DNA of 64,000 nt, from contig NC_068938.1 of the NCBI RefSeq assembly GCF_016801865.2, positions 22,688,873 to 22,752,872 of the forward strand. Direction: 5' to 3'. Position 1 is the first letter of the stretch, and each line of letters opens with the position of its first letter. Source of the stretch: Culex pipiens pallens (Eukaryota; Arthropoda; Insecta; Diptera; Culicidae). A model generated the notes under the pieces. That model worked only from the letters and a program-made list of their open reading frames with translations. It was not told the DNA's origin and ran no database searches. Position numbers and translations under genes: made by a program. Shown piece by piece: positions 1-12,049 of this stretch.

Positions 1-199
1 AAAATACAAAAAAATAATATTAAAATAATTGTTTGTAACACAATAGGCTCCCAAAATTATGCATTCAATTCATTTACGCAATACATTTTAAAACATTTTT
101 GAATTAATTGACTTCGAGTTTGATATTAAAAACATATGTTAAAAAAAAAATTACAAAAATTCTTTTTCGATAAAAATCATAACTTGGTGGCATTTTTTC

Positions 200-1850
200 A
201 TTTTATTTCTCTGAGGCTCAGAAGATGCTTCACGGCGTGTTTTCTAGAAGAACTATATGAAGAAAAAATAGTCATCACCACTTTCAAATGTGTCTTTTAG
301 GAAATTTTCTCCGCTTTCCAATGCTTTTAAAAGCGAAATGTTTCATCGGGAAATTTCTGAGATATCTCTATTTTAAGTTTTTTGGTTTTAAATTCCTTTA
401 TTATTTATTGGAAACATTATACTAACAGTTCAGAAAACTAATCAAATGATATGTTTCATGCGTCATTTACTCATCAAAATGTTTGCACATTTTGATGACT
501 AAGACAAGAAACAACTTTGTAGAAGGTTGCAAACCGCTAAACATTTTGAAAATTATGTTTTGTCTAAGTTTTTGAATATATGGGATTTATTCAGAAATTA
601 TAATCATAAAACAGTGTAAAAATGTATTTTTTACAAGAATTATTTGATAATTAAATATTTTTTGTGTACAAATATCACGTGTCTACTCTGATTTAGCTTG
701 TTCAACCGGAACTTTGGCAGGTTTGTGATTGTTAATGATATTATTGAATTTTAATGAATAAATTTGATATTTACTTAAGCAAACATTAACCAGGAACATA
801 AATACAAATATGATTTGATATCGAAAATGTACTACATATTACTGTAGCAAGCTTCAAAAGTCATATTTTCATGAGTATAAAATAAAGATAAAATAAAGAT
901 AAAATTTTATCAAATGTTTTCTGTAGAAAATGCATTTAAAAGTAGCAATAAAACTCGAGTCTTCCAATTCAGATTTCTGAAAACACCGTCACAAACATTT
1001 ATTTTTTTAAGCAAAAATTAAATAGTATTTTTACAAATATTTGAACAAAAATCAAGACATATATTTTTTTTAAGATGAGATTGAAGATGAGAGTCTTATA
1101 AACTTCTAAAATATTGCTAATTCCTTAATCATTTGATACAAAAAAAAAAAAACTGAAACAATCATTTTATACCAATGAAAAGTATTTTTCCTAAAGCTAG
1201 CAACAGTAATTTGCAGTATAATTTCGATTTTAAAACATGTTTTGTATCCATGCAACTAGTAAGTGTTTGATTAAGGAAATATGATATTTATTCATAAAAA
1301 TCTTGTAATACCCTATCAATCTCAAACCTGTAGAAATTTCGGTTGTATCAGATCATTCCAAGCTGAATCAGAGCAGACCGGTGTTATTTGTTCACAACAG
1401 TTATGTAATAATCTATTTGTTCTTGTAAAAATAATATTTCAATACGGTTTTATTATTTTATTATTTGAATAAATCCCACATTTTCAAAAATTCGGTTAAA
1501 ACTTAATTTTCAAAATGTTTAGCGGTTTGCAACCTTCTACAAAGTTGTTTCTTGTCTTATTTTGCACATTTTGGTCATTAAAATACACATGAAACATATC
1601 ATTTGACAAGTTTCCTGGACTGTTATTTAAAAGTTTCCAATAAATGATCAAGGATTGTAAAAGAAAAAACTTAAAATAGAGGTATCTCAGAAATTTCCCG
1701 ATGAAACATTTCGCTCTTAGAAGCATTGGAAAGCTGAGAAAATTTCCTATAAGACACTTTTGAAAGTAGTAATGACTATTTTTTCTCCTTAAGGTTGCCC
1801 AGAAAACACGCCGTGGCTTGTTTTGGTTCATATTTTAAGTTTTTTTTAAG
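200..1850. repeat. foldback inverted-repeat element
   Basis: The sequence from about 231 to 800 is repeated in inverted orientation from about 1816 back to 1250. Landmarks are the pairs CACGGCGTGTTTTCT (231) with its complement near 1800, and the block around GCAACCTTCTACAAAGTTG (near 1530) mirrored near 530. Arms are roughly 80% similar and the centre is near 1025. No transposase ORF is visible. The outer ends and the target duplication could not be fixed, so the bounds are approximate. Likely a non-autonomous foldback or MITE-like element. Confidence 0.7.
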
Positions 1851-4800
1851 GTAAAAATTTTTTTTTCGACCTTTTGAAAATTACTCAAGGTACAAAAAAA
1901 AAAAAGATTGACAATTCATTAGGCTGGCAAAAATATATTAAAAACTTTAAAAACTAATTGTTTTGAATTTTTTGATAGAAACTTGCTTGCTCACTTCTTA
2001 TCAGACTATTTATTGCTCGATATTGGTATCGCTTTTTAGAAGCTATAACCACCTTAAAAAGCTCTGATATGTTATCATTAGGAGCACGATGGAAGCACAT
2101 GCCGTTCTGCTATATCTTTTAGTCTGAAAACATCATATCACTCAAAACCCATTTAAGGCTCTTTTGTGCTGGACTAACTCAATTTTAAAGGAAAGCAAAA
2201 CCCAAACTTTTCTACCGTACCAGCTCGGAAGCATTTATATCCCATTCAAGCTCCCACCCTGGCGTTGATTCCATGGAGTGGGAGAGCTCGACTCTACAAA
2301 GCTAAATAGTCATGTTTCCACAAACCGCACCACACCGGGACCCCTGACTTTGAGAGTATTAAATTCGCCGGAAAATGGCACCGTAAATTCCGAGTGAAAG
2401 TTTAAAATGACATCAAATAGAAGGGCAGGAGCTTTTACCAACCCTGCGAAAACTTCAATTTCATTAGTGGGAGAGCTCACCCACTCGGTGAGGCTGCATT
2501 TAGCACGAAAGGGACCAGCTTGGAAAGTTTCAACCATATTTCATCGAATTAAACGCAGTCCAAACAACATCAACTTTCGCTAGGAAATTTTCAGTACAAG
2601 CTGACGATGGGAATGGGGGGAGTCGGGCTCTGCTTATCTGATCGGGTTTTGAAAGTTGGGCTGGGGGAAAAAGAGTTTTTTTTTTACATTTCGTTTTGTT
2701 TCTTTCTGAATAAGAAAATTATTTGAGGAGGGGTGTTGTGCTGGCAATGCGAGAAGAGAGAAAAAAATCATGATAATTAAACAGTCATTCGAACTTTGAC
2801 CCAAGAGGCGGGAAAGATGTTGTTTTTTGTTGGGCAAACAGCTGCTTCAGTTCTGTTTTATTACCGACGGACGGTTGGGCTCATTTAGTTGTGAAAAAGC
2901 ATTACTGTTTAATTTGGGAAATCATAATTATTCAATTATTTTCTTTTTAATTGAAAAAAGATCATAGATTAAAGGCCCTAGACTTCAGGTCAATTCCAAG
3001 CAGCTTAAAGGCCTAGGAAACAAGAGTAAACAAGATTTCAAAAAGCAAAAGAGTCTAACAGTCAAAAAGTCAAAGAGTCAAAGAGTCAAAGAGTCAAAGA
3101 GTCAAAGAGTCAAAGAGTCAAAGAGTCAAAGAGTCAAAGAGTCAAAGAGTCAAAGAGTCAAAGAGTCAAAGAGTCAAAGAGTCAAAGAGTCAAAGAGTCA
3201 AAGAGTCAAAGAGTCAAAGAGTCAAAGAGTCAAAGAGTCAAAGAGTCAAAGAGTCAAAGAGTCAAAGAGTCAAAGAGTCAAAGAGTCAAAGAGTCAAAGA
3301 GTCAAAGAGTCAAAGAGTCATAGTTCAAAATTAAAATAGTTAGACTTATAAGTCAAAAACTTCAAGAGGCTGAGATTTAAAGCACCAAATTTTCCTGATT
3401 CAAGATTTCCCATTCCACAAATTAATCAAAATTGATATATTTCTCGTTTAATATCCCGACAAAACCCCGTTCATCAACTTTCCACAATAACAATTCAATT
3501 AACCTAATTAGTTGACCACGAACAAGCATTTAACTCAAACGGGTCCATCACGCCAACCCGGCCACCGTTTCCAAACAGTCAATATTTAATAACCACTCGA
3601 AGTAATCGATACCCGAAGAGAAAAGGGAAGGATTGTGATCGACCAGCACGTGTCCGTCAAAGATATGATGGGATGATATTTTTAGAACTTTCCAAGCCCG
3701 ATAATTCAGTCGTGCGGAAAGTTACATCTTCTCGAGGCTCGGAGTTTGAGAAAAGTTCCACCCGAATAGGCACGTTTAGTGTACTCACAGGGAGTGTGGG
3801 ATGTGTTGTCAAAGTTTCATTCGAGTTTTTCAGCAGGAGGATTCTTCAAAATTGATTTGTTTCTAGGACAGCAGGGTGGCGATTAAAACTTTCCTAACTG
3901 TAACAAATTGGTTGTCAGCAAAAAGTTTGTTGAGTGGGCTTGACTTTAATTTTGATAATAGGACATCATGTTAAGCTCTGCCAATATTTTTTTCCTTCAG
4001 GAAAACTTGAAGAAAACTAAACTTTTCCTCATCAAGATTCAACTCGCCTTCCCTTTAAGCTCACTCTAGAAGAATAATTGGAAGTAATAAAGGAGAAGCC
4101 CTTAACCTTTCCCTCGACCAGCTGGAGACCTTGAAAGGTGAAATGGGCTTTCTCGTGCGGACCAATTCCGGTCAACCCAAGGCAGCGATGGCACCTTGCC
4201 TCGCACAAATTGAAATGGGCTTTCATGTGGTAGGTTGTTGAGTATAGTGCTGGCAGATTTAATCGTTCTCGGAAGTGTGATTTGTGTTCATGATTCCGTA
4301 CAACATGAGCCTTCTCCAAAGGGGGTTGTTATTTAATGGAATTCGGAGACTGATGCTTGAATTTCGACGTTGATTTGATTTGGCTACTGTTGAGCAAACG
4401 AGAAACCTAATTTAGATTGAAATTGGTAGGCGCAAGCTATTTAAAATGTAGACTTCATGGTAAGAAATTTCAACGAAGTCGCCCCAAAACGCACACCCAC
4501 GTCTCAAATTAATGAAAATGTAACGTTTTAATTTCCAAAAACATCCACACGCTTAACGATCCTCCAGATTGCGTGGGAGCTCATGCTAAAATATTTCCCA
4601 AAAAAACCCACCGACGAGAGAAACAGTCAATACATGATTTTGCCCAGCTTTACGAGCTTTCGGGGGGTGATCCCTGTGGATGATGAAAAGGAGGAAGGTA
4701 GTGGTTTCGGGTGAGCAGTTATTTTCCTTATACTTCCGCTGCCAGGCTGCTGCTGCTGTGGCTGGATAAATGGGAACTAAAAATAAATCCTTCGGTTTTA

Positions 4801-5120
4801 TTGATACGGGTGGGGGTCCAGAAATAGCACGCAGATTGTGATCACGATAAGACCGAAATTCATATTCTTGCACGAATTCACATGAATCCGCACGAACACG
4901 AATGAACTGTGGGGAGTTAATCGAAGAAATTTGTGTAATGTTTTGATTTATAGTTGAAATATCTTTTTGCATAATAAAAAAACTTAAAAGCTTAGAGAAA
5001 TATTTGCAACACTCTTCTGATTTTCTAAGAAAAAGTATTCTTCCACTTTTTTAGAGAGTCTGAAAGTGTATTCGTCTTTTATGGATGGCCCTTTAATAAC
5101 AACAATTTAATTTATGGGTA
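1851..5120. other. intergenic, no gene recognised
   Basis: Apart from the octanucleotide array at 3064-3320, I see no exon, RNA gene or transposon end here. Open frames of 60-128 codons exist on both strands, but none has recognisable domains and all are compatible with chance. Parts (about 2200-2550, 3400-4900) are less AT-rich than the surrounding repeats and look single-copy. Confidence 0.5.
3064..3320. repeat. octanucleotide tandem array (AAAGAGTC)n
   Basis: About 31 almost perfect copies of the 8-bp unit AAAGAGTC run without interruption. Only the first unit or two and the final boundary (AGTCATAG) deviate. Such homogeneity suggests recent slippage expansion. Confidence 0.95.
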
Positions 5121-5208
5121 ACATATCGATGCCTCTAAGCTCTCTTGTACTAAGCTAGCTGGTCTTCCTTTCCAGTAAGCATAAGACACCACAGAGGCAT
5201 CGATATGT
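5121..5208. mobile_element. 88-bp palindromic mini-element, copy 1
   Basis: The ends ACATATCGATGCCTCT and AGAGGCATCGATATGT are perfect inverted repeats of 16 bp, and the interior is partly self-complementary. A second copy lies at 15226-15312. The size, hairpin form and two dispersed copies fit a very short MITE. No function is visible. Confidence 0.7.
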
Positions 5209-5477
5209 AGATGTAGAAATTCTTATTACTTCATATTACAGAAAATATACTTAATTCACTAAAAAGATGATTTCCAATCACTTCTTAAAGTTTCATGAAA
5301 ATATTTAATAATTAAAGTGAGTAACAGACGGTTTAAGCATGAATTTTTGGCATGCGTGAAGCTAACTGTCAATGTTTTTTGAGTATTTTTTCGAAATTTG
5401 AGGAATTGATTTTAGGGTCCCGCAATATCTTTAGATTGGATGGACTAAATTAGCTGAAATTTGAGGTGAAGTCTCTG

Positions 5478-5720
5478 CACGCAGAAAAATATTTTGTAGA
5501 GTCAGCCTGTACGAGGTTTGATTCAACAAAAAAAAAAAATGTTGAATATAATCAACGCCGATTTTGCGTTGAAACAAACCTTGATTTTCTCAATTCTACA
5601 AAAATCTTTTGTTGTTTTGAAAAAGTTGCATTGACGTTTAGCGTTGATTCAACAAAATTCTTGATTTTTCAAATCAACAAAACGTTTTGTTGATTCAAAT
5701 ATGCCTTATTTTTCTGCGTG
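5478..5720. mobile_element. MITE with CACGCAGAAAAA ends
   Basis: A 243-bp AT-rich segment starts CACGCAGAAAAATA and ends TTTTTCTGCGTG, giving about 12 bp of terminal inverted repeat. The interior repeats the theme of TTGAATC/GTTGATTC blocks (for example GTTGATTCAACAAA). No coding capacity. The class is uncertain. Confidence 0.6.
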
Positions 5721-8280
5721 TGAATACATATCCCGTGTGCATTATGGCAGTGAAATCAAGGATTGAAAGGATTTGTCATTAGGCTAAATTCCAAATTGAG
5801 CTCATTCTGACCACATTCTCATTCTAATTGCTTGAAATTTATATGGGAAAAATTGTCAACATTTATGGAGAAAAACAACTGTTTCAGTTTTTTACCTGTG
5901 GAGGGCGCCATAGTTATCCAATTATTACTATTTCCAAGATGAAGAACCTTCAACATTCAAATTTAGAACAACTTACCTCTAGACACCCGGATTTGGACCA
6001 CCCTAGTGTGCATGATAAAGCCTGATTTTGATTTTTTTTTGTTTAAATGCAAAAATTTGAAACTTCGAAAAAATTTGGCTTATTCTGAAAAGTTTTATTG
6101 AACTTTTTTGATCAATTTAGGAAATGGAGTTCAAGAGCGATTTCCACTTTTTAACTTCTCTGTTATTGGTCGTTCAATGATTATAAAAATTGTAGCGTAG
6201 ATTTTGTTGTGTAAAAGTATCCAATTGGCTGCAGGGAATTAAAAATTAAAAAAAAATCAAGATTTAAGCTGTTTGTAGAAGATTTAATGTTTTGGTGAAT
6301 GATTTTATTCATTGTTTTCTTGTTGCTTTATTTTTTTATCTATATTTTTATTCTATTGATCATATGGAATATCCCCCTTTTTCCCTCTAATCCCAATATG
6401 CTTAATTCCAGTTTTTCTGGAATTCCTAACTTCCCAAAGTGATTCATAGTCTTGCTCCTTTCGTGTTTGATAAGGTTGTATAAAAAATAAACTAAAACAA
6501 CCCAAACTTGGAATAACGTAAACTAAAATCATTCCATTCTTTCAAGGAACTCTTCTAACATAACTTATAAGGATAATTTAATATTCTCTAAACAATTTAT
6601 AACGTAATGGCATGTATTCTTGAGTTCAACAAGCCAAAAGTATCATTATCATATCCCAAAGTTTATCTTTCTTTCCTGATAAAAATAAATCCAACTCCCA
6701 AAGCGACACTGACCTACGCAAGTGGCCAATTCCCAATCAAGGCCATTACCTTCGACTCGACCAAACTTTGAAGCACTTCCGGGTAAGTTCACCTCACCCA
6801 AATCTCCCCCTCCTTCCAAATTCCTACAAACACAATCGGAAGTCGACAAGTGGGGCGTAAAATGTTTTATTGTCCTCCACACACAAACTCAAATCCACCT
6901 CCTCCGTGGAACAAGAGCGAAGATAGATAATAAAACTATAAAACAACTCTCGGGCTAATCCCTACAGGCTCGGCCGGAACCTCCAAAAGCGGAAGCCCAT
7001 CTGTTTCCTTCCAGTTTTGCTGGCAAAGTTCCAGCTTAGCAGTTCACAAGTGGTCGTCGTCGTCGTGCCACGAGGATATAAATATGGGCCATCGTTCACG
7101 GCGTTTTTTTACTCCATCTTCTGTTATCCTTGTTTGGAGTCCTGGCTTAATCCGGTACGGGTACATTTCGAATCCAGGTCAAGTGTAAATAGTTTCGTGC
7201 AGAGTTTTTTCTATTTCTGTTCCTCAATTGCAAACCGACTTTATGTAAACGCTTTCCAAATAATTCACCACCCTCCCTCGGGATTTACTTCCGTTTCATG
7301 TTGAGTTCAGTTGGAATGGAAAAAAGGAGGAGATTTCAATTGGGTCACGAACATTCAGCAAACTGGATCATGTATTCCCGAAACGTTTCCTGATGATAGG
7401 GAGACTCGTTCCAGAAACTAAAAAGCTTTTAAATCATTCAATACGGTTGAAAGGGAACGACTATTGCTCGTTTGTGTAGGCTAAGAATGTTGGTATACAG
7501 GAAAAGCAAACAAAGCTTTCAAACACATCGGTTCGTGACCAGCAAATGATAAAGCGGTAAGGAAATAATGGGATTTCATTTGAAAGTTTAAAAGACCTGC
7601 AAACATACGGAAATCGGAAAGAGTTCCTAAATAGTTTGAACAACCATTTCCACCATATACTTATCTTCCCTTTGAATCTCATAAAACGACCCATTTTCAA
7701 CATCCAACAAATTGAACTACGTCCGTCCAAAAGCTCGTTCAAGCGTTTTTTTCCCTCCTGGCTGCATGTTGGTTATGTTTGTTTCCACAGACTAACTTTT
7801 CTTTTTACGGTAATGATGGATCCATTTCCAGTGCCCACTTCCTCGCTCACGTTGTTGGTCGTTGCTGGTGTGGCGCTATCTGCTTCCTTCTCCGTTTAGC
7901 AGGAGGGAACCAGGCACTGGGGTCTGTTGATTCTGTCCAAACACAGGGTACAAACACTCAACGTCTAGATGACATGATTTCGTACTTTGTAGTCAGAAAC
8001 GAGCGGTGCTGATTACTGATTTGAAAAACACAGTCCAGCAAGATTTTGGCTCTGAGATCGGAAATATTTGATTTTAGTGGAATTTGACTACTGAATTTAA
8101 ATCTGCAATTTAATTCAAATTATCATAATTGTGTGCTAAGCCGTTTTGAAATGTTGATATTAGAAATATCGTGTAAAAATGGAAGCCTGTCACTTTATAG
8201 TAGATATCTAAAACATTTCATTAAGATAAAATGGATAAACATCGTCGTGATTTTCAATTTTGTCACTCCTCTTACTGTCT
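5721..8280. other. intergenic, no gene recognised
   Basis: No splice-bounded exon or known domain was recognised. The part from 6650 to 7900 is richer in GC, with GTCGTCGTCGTC near 7052, and looks single-copy, but its open frames (60-95 codons, overlapping on both strands) show no domain. Confidence 0.45.
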
Positions 8281-8289
8281 TAGGTTAAT

Positions 8290-8540
8290 TTAGTAGATGT
8301 AGATTTGCCGATCCCTAAGTTTGCTATGAGGCGCGGGTTCGATTCCCGTCTTATCCTCCTGGCCTTCTATCGGCTGGGGAAGTAAAACGTCGGTCCATTT
8401 GCGTAAAAGAGGTTTTGAGTGACTCACCACACATAACCTTCGGACGCCTAGAAATGAGCAGAAACTTGCAACAGAGCCCACAAAAGACCCGGGGGTCGTT
8501 AAAGTGGATTGCTTTTTTGCTTTTTTAATTTTCCGATATT
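8290..8540 (+). mobile_element. tRNA-derived SINE, internally shortened copy
   Basis: A B-box-like GGTTCGATTCC (near 8336) is followed by GGAAGTAAAACGTCGGTCC, then AAAAGAGGTTTTG, CTTCGGACGCCTAGAA and GAGCAGAAACTTGCAA, ending in the block around GACCCGGGGGTCGTTAA. The same modules, in the same order, occur in the fuller copy at 35297-35704. This copy lacks the region that contains the second tRNA-like unit. The 5' edge is not defined. Confidence 0.7.
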
Positions 8541-8939
8541 TTTGACAATTTACATTATAATTCCTATATTGACAAATTTCCAATGTTCAAATATTCTATC
8601 CTTTTGAAAAAACAACGATGCTTAAAATAAAGTGTTGGAAAACTCATTTTTTTGCCCTATTTAAATTTAAGGTGTGATTTTTCAGTCTCGAATATATTTT
8701 TACTGGAAATCTCGTCCAATTGAGTAAAAGTTTGCTTCTTACTGGATTTGTATTGAACGAACTGGACGATTGATATAAATTATCCAGCTTACCTCTATAC
8801 AACTCACAAAACTAAAAATAAATATCATGTTATCCATGTTGAAAAATATAATTGAGCTTATCTCGGCCCTTTATTTGGCATGAGGCTTTTTTCAACAATC
8901 GGGCGCTAAAATTTAAATTTAAAATTTAAGGCTTAGAAT

Positions 8940-9090
8940 TTGATAATCTCATATAATGTGTAATTTTACTACTGAAAATGTGCAATTTTACCACTTTTCT
9001 GGTGTAATGCAACTTTTTCAGTCTATATTGAGGTAATAATTTAAACCTCTTAAAAGAGGCTATATTCAACCTTCCAAATTTTCACATTTT
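8940..9090 (-). mobile_element. MITE fragment of the GTAAAATTACAC family, reverse copy
   Basis: The stretch contains TGTGTAATTTTACTACTGAAA and CAATTTTACCACTTTTCTGG, followed by a TTTTTCAGTCT block. These are the reverse complements of modules in the copies at 11859-12049 and 56877-57076. Ends are eroded. Confidence 0.6.
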
Positions 9091-9399
9091 TTTTATTGTG
9101 CACATTTAAGCATAAAACAAATTTCGCATTTTCGGAGCACAGATGGCAAAAAGATGACAAACTTGGGGAAAATATTTATTTTCTTGAATTCTTTGATTTG
9201 GAGATAGAACAACCACACAGCTAAAAAAGTAGTAATCCAGCTGCGTGTAAAAGGCCTGGGTGTAAATAAATATTGCATTATATTAAATATGCAATTTTAT
9301 GTAATTTTACACCCTGAAATATGTAGCCCATCAGTATGGGAAACCTACTTGACCAAAATGTCAAGCTCATATATGCGTTTATCCTTACAGCTTTACATC

Positions 9400-9481
9400 G
9401 GTCTGATGGCCGAGCGGGCTAAGACGCCAGTCCTTACTGTTGGTGCTTGGTTTGAATCCCGTTGGTTGCAACTTTTTTTTT
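9400..9481 (+). pseudogene. tRNA-Leu/Ser-like unit with Pol III terminator, degenerate
   Basis: An A box TGGCCGAGCGG (9407-9417) and a B box GGTTTGAATCC (9449-9459) are spaced as in a type II tRNA. A run of nine or more T follows. An anticodon-like stem (CCAGT/GTTGG) is present, but the acceptor strands do not pair (GGTCTGA against TGGTTGC) and the T stem is poor. It is therefore more likely a tRNA-derived SINE head or pseudogene than a working tRNA. Confidence 0.6.
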
Positions 9482-9930
9482 GTGTTTGCAAAAAAATGTA
9501 CATGCAGTGTGTAACATTAGGTGTTTATTTTGAAGAATGCACATCACATGCTTTTGCATGCGATTTTACCATCGGATTTTTTGTTGTGCAGTCAAATTTT
9601 ATGGTATTTTTTGTTTTTTTTAATGTGCTTGGAATTTGATTTCATGTGTAATTACGAAAATTTAATGGTTTTTTAGACTCCAAAAATCACCCTTTAAATT
9701 TAATTTGAAGTCAAATGTCCATGTATTTAGTCAAATCACCGTTCAAATCAAAACAACATTGAAAAGTAATTCTTTTCGATACATGTGCTGAAAAGTCTAA
9801 CATTTCAGCATCTATTTCAGTGCTGAAAAGTAGAAGAATCGAAAAGTATTATTTTGTTTTTTTTTTGTAAAGAAATGTAGGCCATTCCGTCGTTCAAGAA
9901 TGGCAAAAATTAGTCAGTAGTTTCATGACG

Positions 9931-10076
9931 GAATTCGTCTAGTAATTCAATTATATTATTACCTGTTTTTGACAGAAGTGGTGGCGTCCATTTGCCGTGG
10001 GCAAATTGGATTGCTACACCGTCATTATCTACTGTCAAAGTGTGTTGATATTGTTATTGGTTTACTAGACGAATTG
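9931..10076. mobile_element. 146-bp MITE with AATTCGTCTAGTAA ends
   Basis: The left end AATTCGTCTAGTAA and the right end TTACTAGACGAATT are perfect inverted repeats. An inner inverted pair (TGACAG near 9970 and CTGTCA near 10033) makes most of the element foldable. No ORF. Confidence 0.7.
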
Positions 10077-11858
10077 CAAAAATACATTTTTTTCGAAGAA
10101 TAAATTTCTCACATTACCTGTTTCACTCGTCTGACGTTTTTTTACTCTCTCAAATGGTGGCTGCATTGCTTTGGATGTTTGAAATAACTTCAAATTCATC
10201 AAATTATTGAAATTATTTTGCTGGTAATACCAAAAAGGGTCAGACTCGATTAAAGAAATCTTATGAATAGTGCAAAAAAGAAGGAAATTCAACAAAAGGA
10301 TTGAAGGATTCTTTATTTTGGATATTGTTCAAAACCTTCCATTCATTCCACGAATTTTTCATTTAAGACTAGCTCAAGGATGTATTTATCCAGTAGCTCT
10401 TTATCTAGACCCCAAAACCAGAAAGCATCACCCTGAGTCAACATCGTTATTTTATTGGTCGTTTGCTGTGACGCCAACGGCAGAGTTCCCAGAATCCACT
10501 CTCCAATGCTCTACAGTAGCAAGATGCGCTCGCGGAAAAACGTCTCAATTCGCTAAAATTTGAAATTCAAAAGAATCGTCATCGTCGCCGCCACTGCTCA
10601 AGAATTTTCCAAGCGGAAAATTGAAATAGATTTTCCCGAGCGCTATCCCGCGCAGGGCTGCCTGGTATTTGTACTAATGATTCGAAATCAAAGCGGGTGC
10701 GAAAGCGTTTCTAGACAAGGAAAATCGTTTTATGGCTTCTCGAAAGACGTGATCATTCCGTTGATTGCGTTCCCGGTCTGTTGGAATCGATTCCCGTCTG
10801 ATGTCTGGCAAACGTCAGGAATTAATGAAAGTTGGTGCTTTTTTTTAAGTCATTTGATACTTTAAGAGTTAAGGTTCTGTTCATGACAGCCCAACCTTCG
10901 AATCATGGTACACTTTTTTCAAGGGAATCGAAAGTCATGGTTCTGCTTCCGCTGGACCACACTCCAATCAGGCACAATTTAGGTCAGACGTCAAAAGCGC
11001 ATTTTTAGCAGTGGTTTACATCCTGCAGGCTTCGAAACGACCCTCGCCGCCGTACAATGCAAAAAATGTCAACGGACAAAACATGGACTTTGCTATGGCC
11101 ACCGGTGGACAGAACAAAAAATATAAGCAAAAAAGTTCATGGAGTCTACCCGGAATATACACCAGAATAAACTTTGGAGTACGCTAACGTTTGGCCTTTT
11201 GCAAGTTCGCTGGGTCCTGCAGCTGCCGGTGATGGCCAGCCAGCCAGCAAGCCCTCAAAGAGACCGGACAACTTTCAGTGTTACATGTTTCGAGGAGTAA
11301 AGTTTTTTTTGTTGTTGCATGTTCGCTGCACTGCCATTAGATAGACGCTGCTGCTGCTACCGGACGACAAGTTCCGGACCGGACCGGACCAAACAAGGTA
11401 CACTGGTGGCGTTCGGGGGGAAATTGTGCACTAGAGTTTTGCTGGTGCAAGCGATTTAAAAAGAGGTGCTGATAGGGACAATTTGGTCTCTATTCAATAG
11501 ATGGGAAATCGATTTGATGAGGATTTTTTATTGTCTTTTGTAAACTCTTTTTCTTTCGTCCTTGATAGTATGGAGTTCATCATTTTATAGTTTGTAGCCT
11601 TTTTAGTTAATCTGCCCCAATTTTTGAAAATATAAGGGACTCCTGAAAATATGTCCATATAAGGGAATCATCTGAACGTAATTCAGACAAGAACTACTCG
11701 ATAAAAAGTAATGAAAAAATAAAGTTCTATCTAAATTTGTTTTCCAATCAACTGTATTGAAGCTTAAATCTAAAACAATGAATAGATATTCCATGTGTTT
11801 TCCAAGCTTGGCTTTTCAGATGTTAGAATAAAGGACTGTTGTGAAAAAATACTAATAC
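10077..11858. other. intergenic, no gene recognised
   Basis: The stretch is mixed in composition. A GC-richer part (10,430-11,440) looks single-copy. Adjacent open frames of about 97 and 101 codons near 10,270-10,865 have no recognisable domain. I cannot support a gene. Confidence 0.45.
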
Positions 11859-12049
11859 CACAGAAAAAAATTGTGTATATTTGGGAGGTGTAATTTTGGA
11901 AGGTTGAATATTAATTCTTTTATGATGTAATTTTACCACATTTTAGACTGAAAAAGTGACATTACACCAGAAAAGTGGTAAAATTACACATTTTCAGAGG
12001 TAAATTTACACATTTTTTCTGACATTAAAGATGTTGATTTTTTTCTGTG
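11859..12049 (+). mobile_element. MITE of the GTAAAATTACAC family
   Basis: This 191-bp element begins CACAGAAAAAAA and ends TTTTTTTCTGTG. Internal modules include TTTTATGATGTAATTTTACC, CAGAAAAGTGGTAAAATTAC and TAAATTTACACATTTTTTCT. The copy at 56877-57076 shares them in order and shows a clean TA target duplication. Confidence 0.75.
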
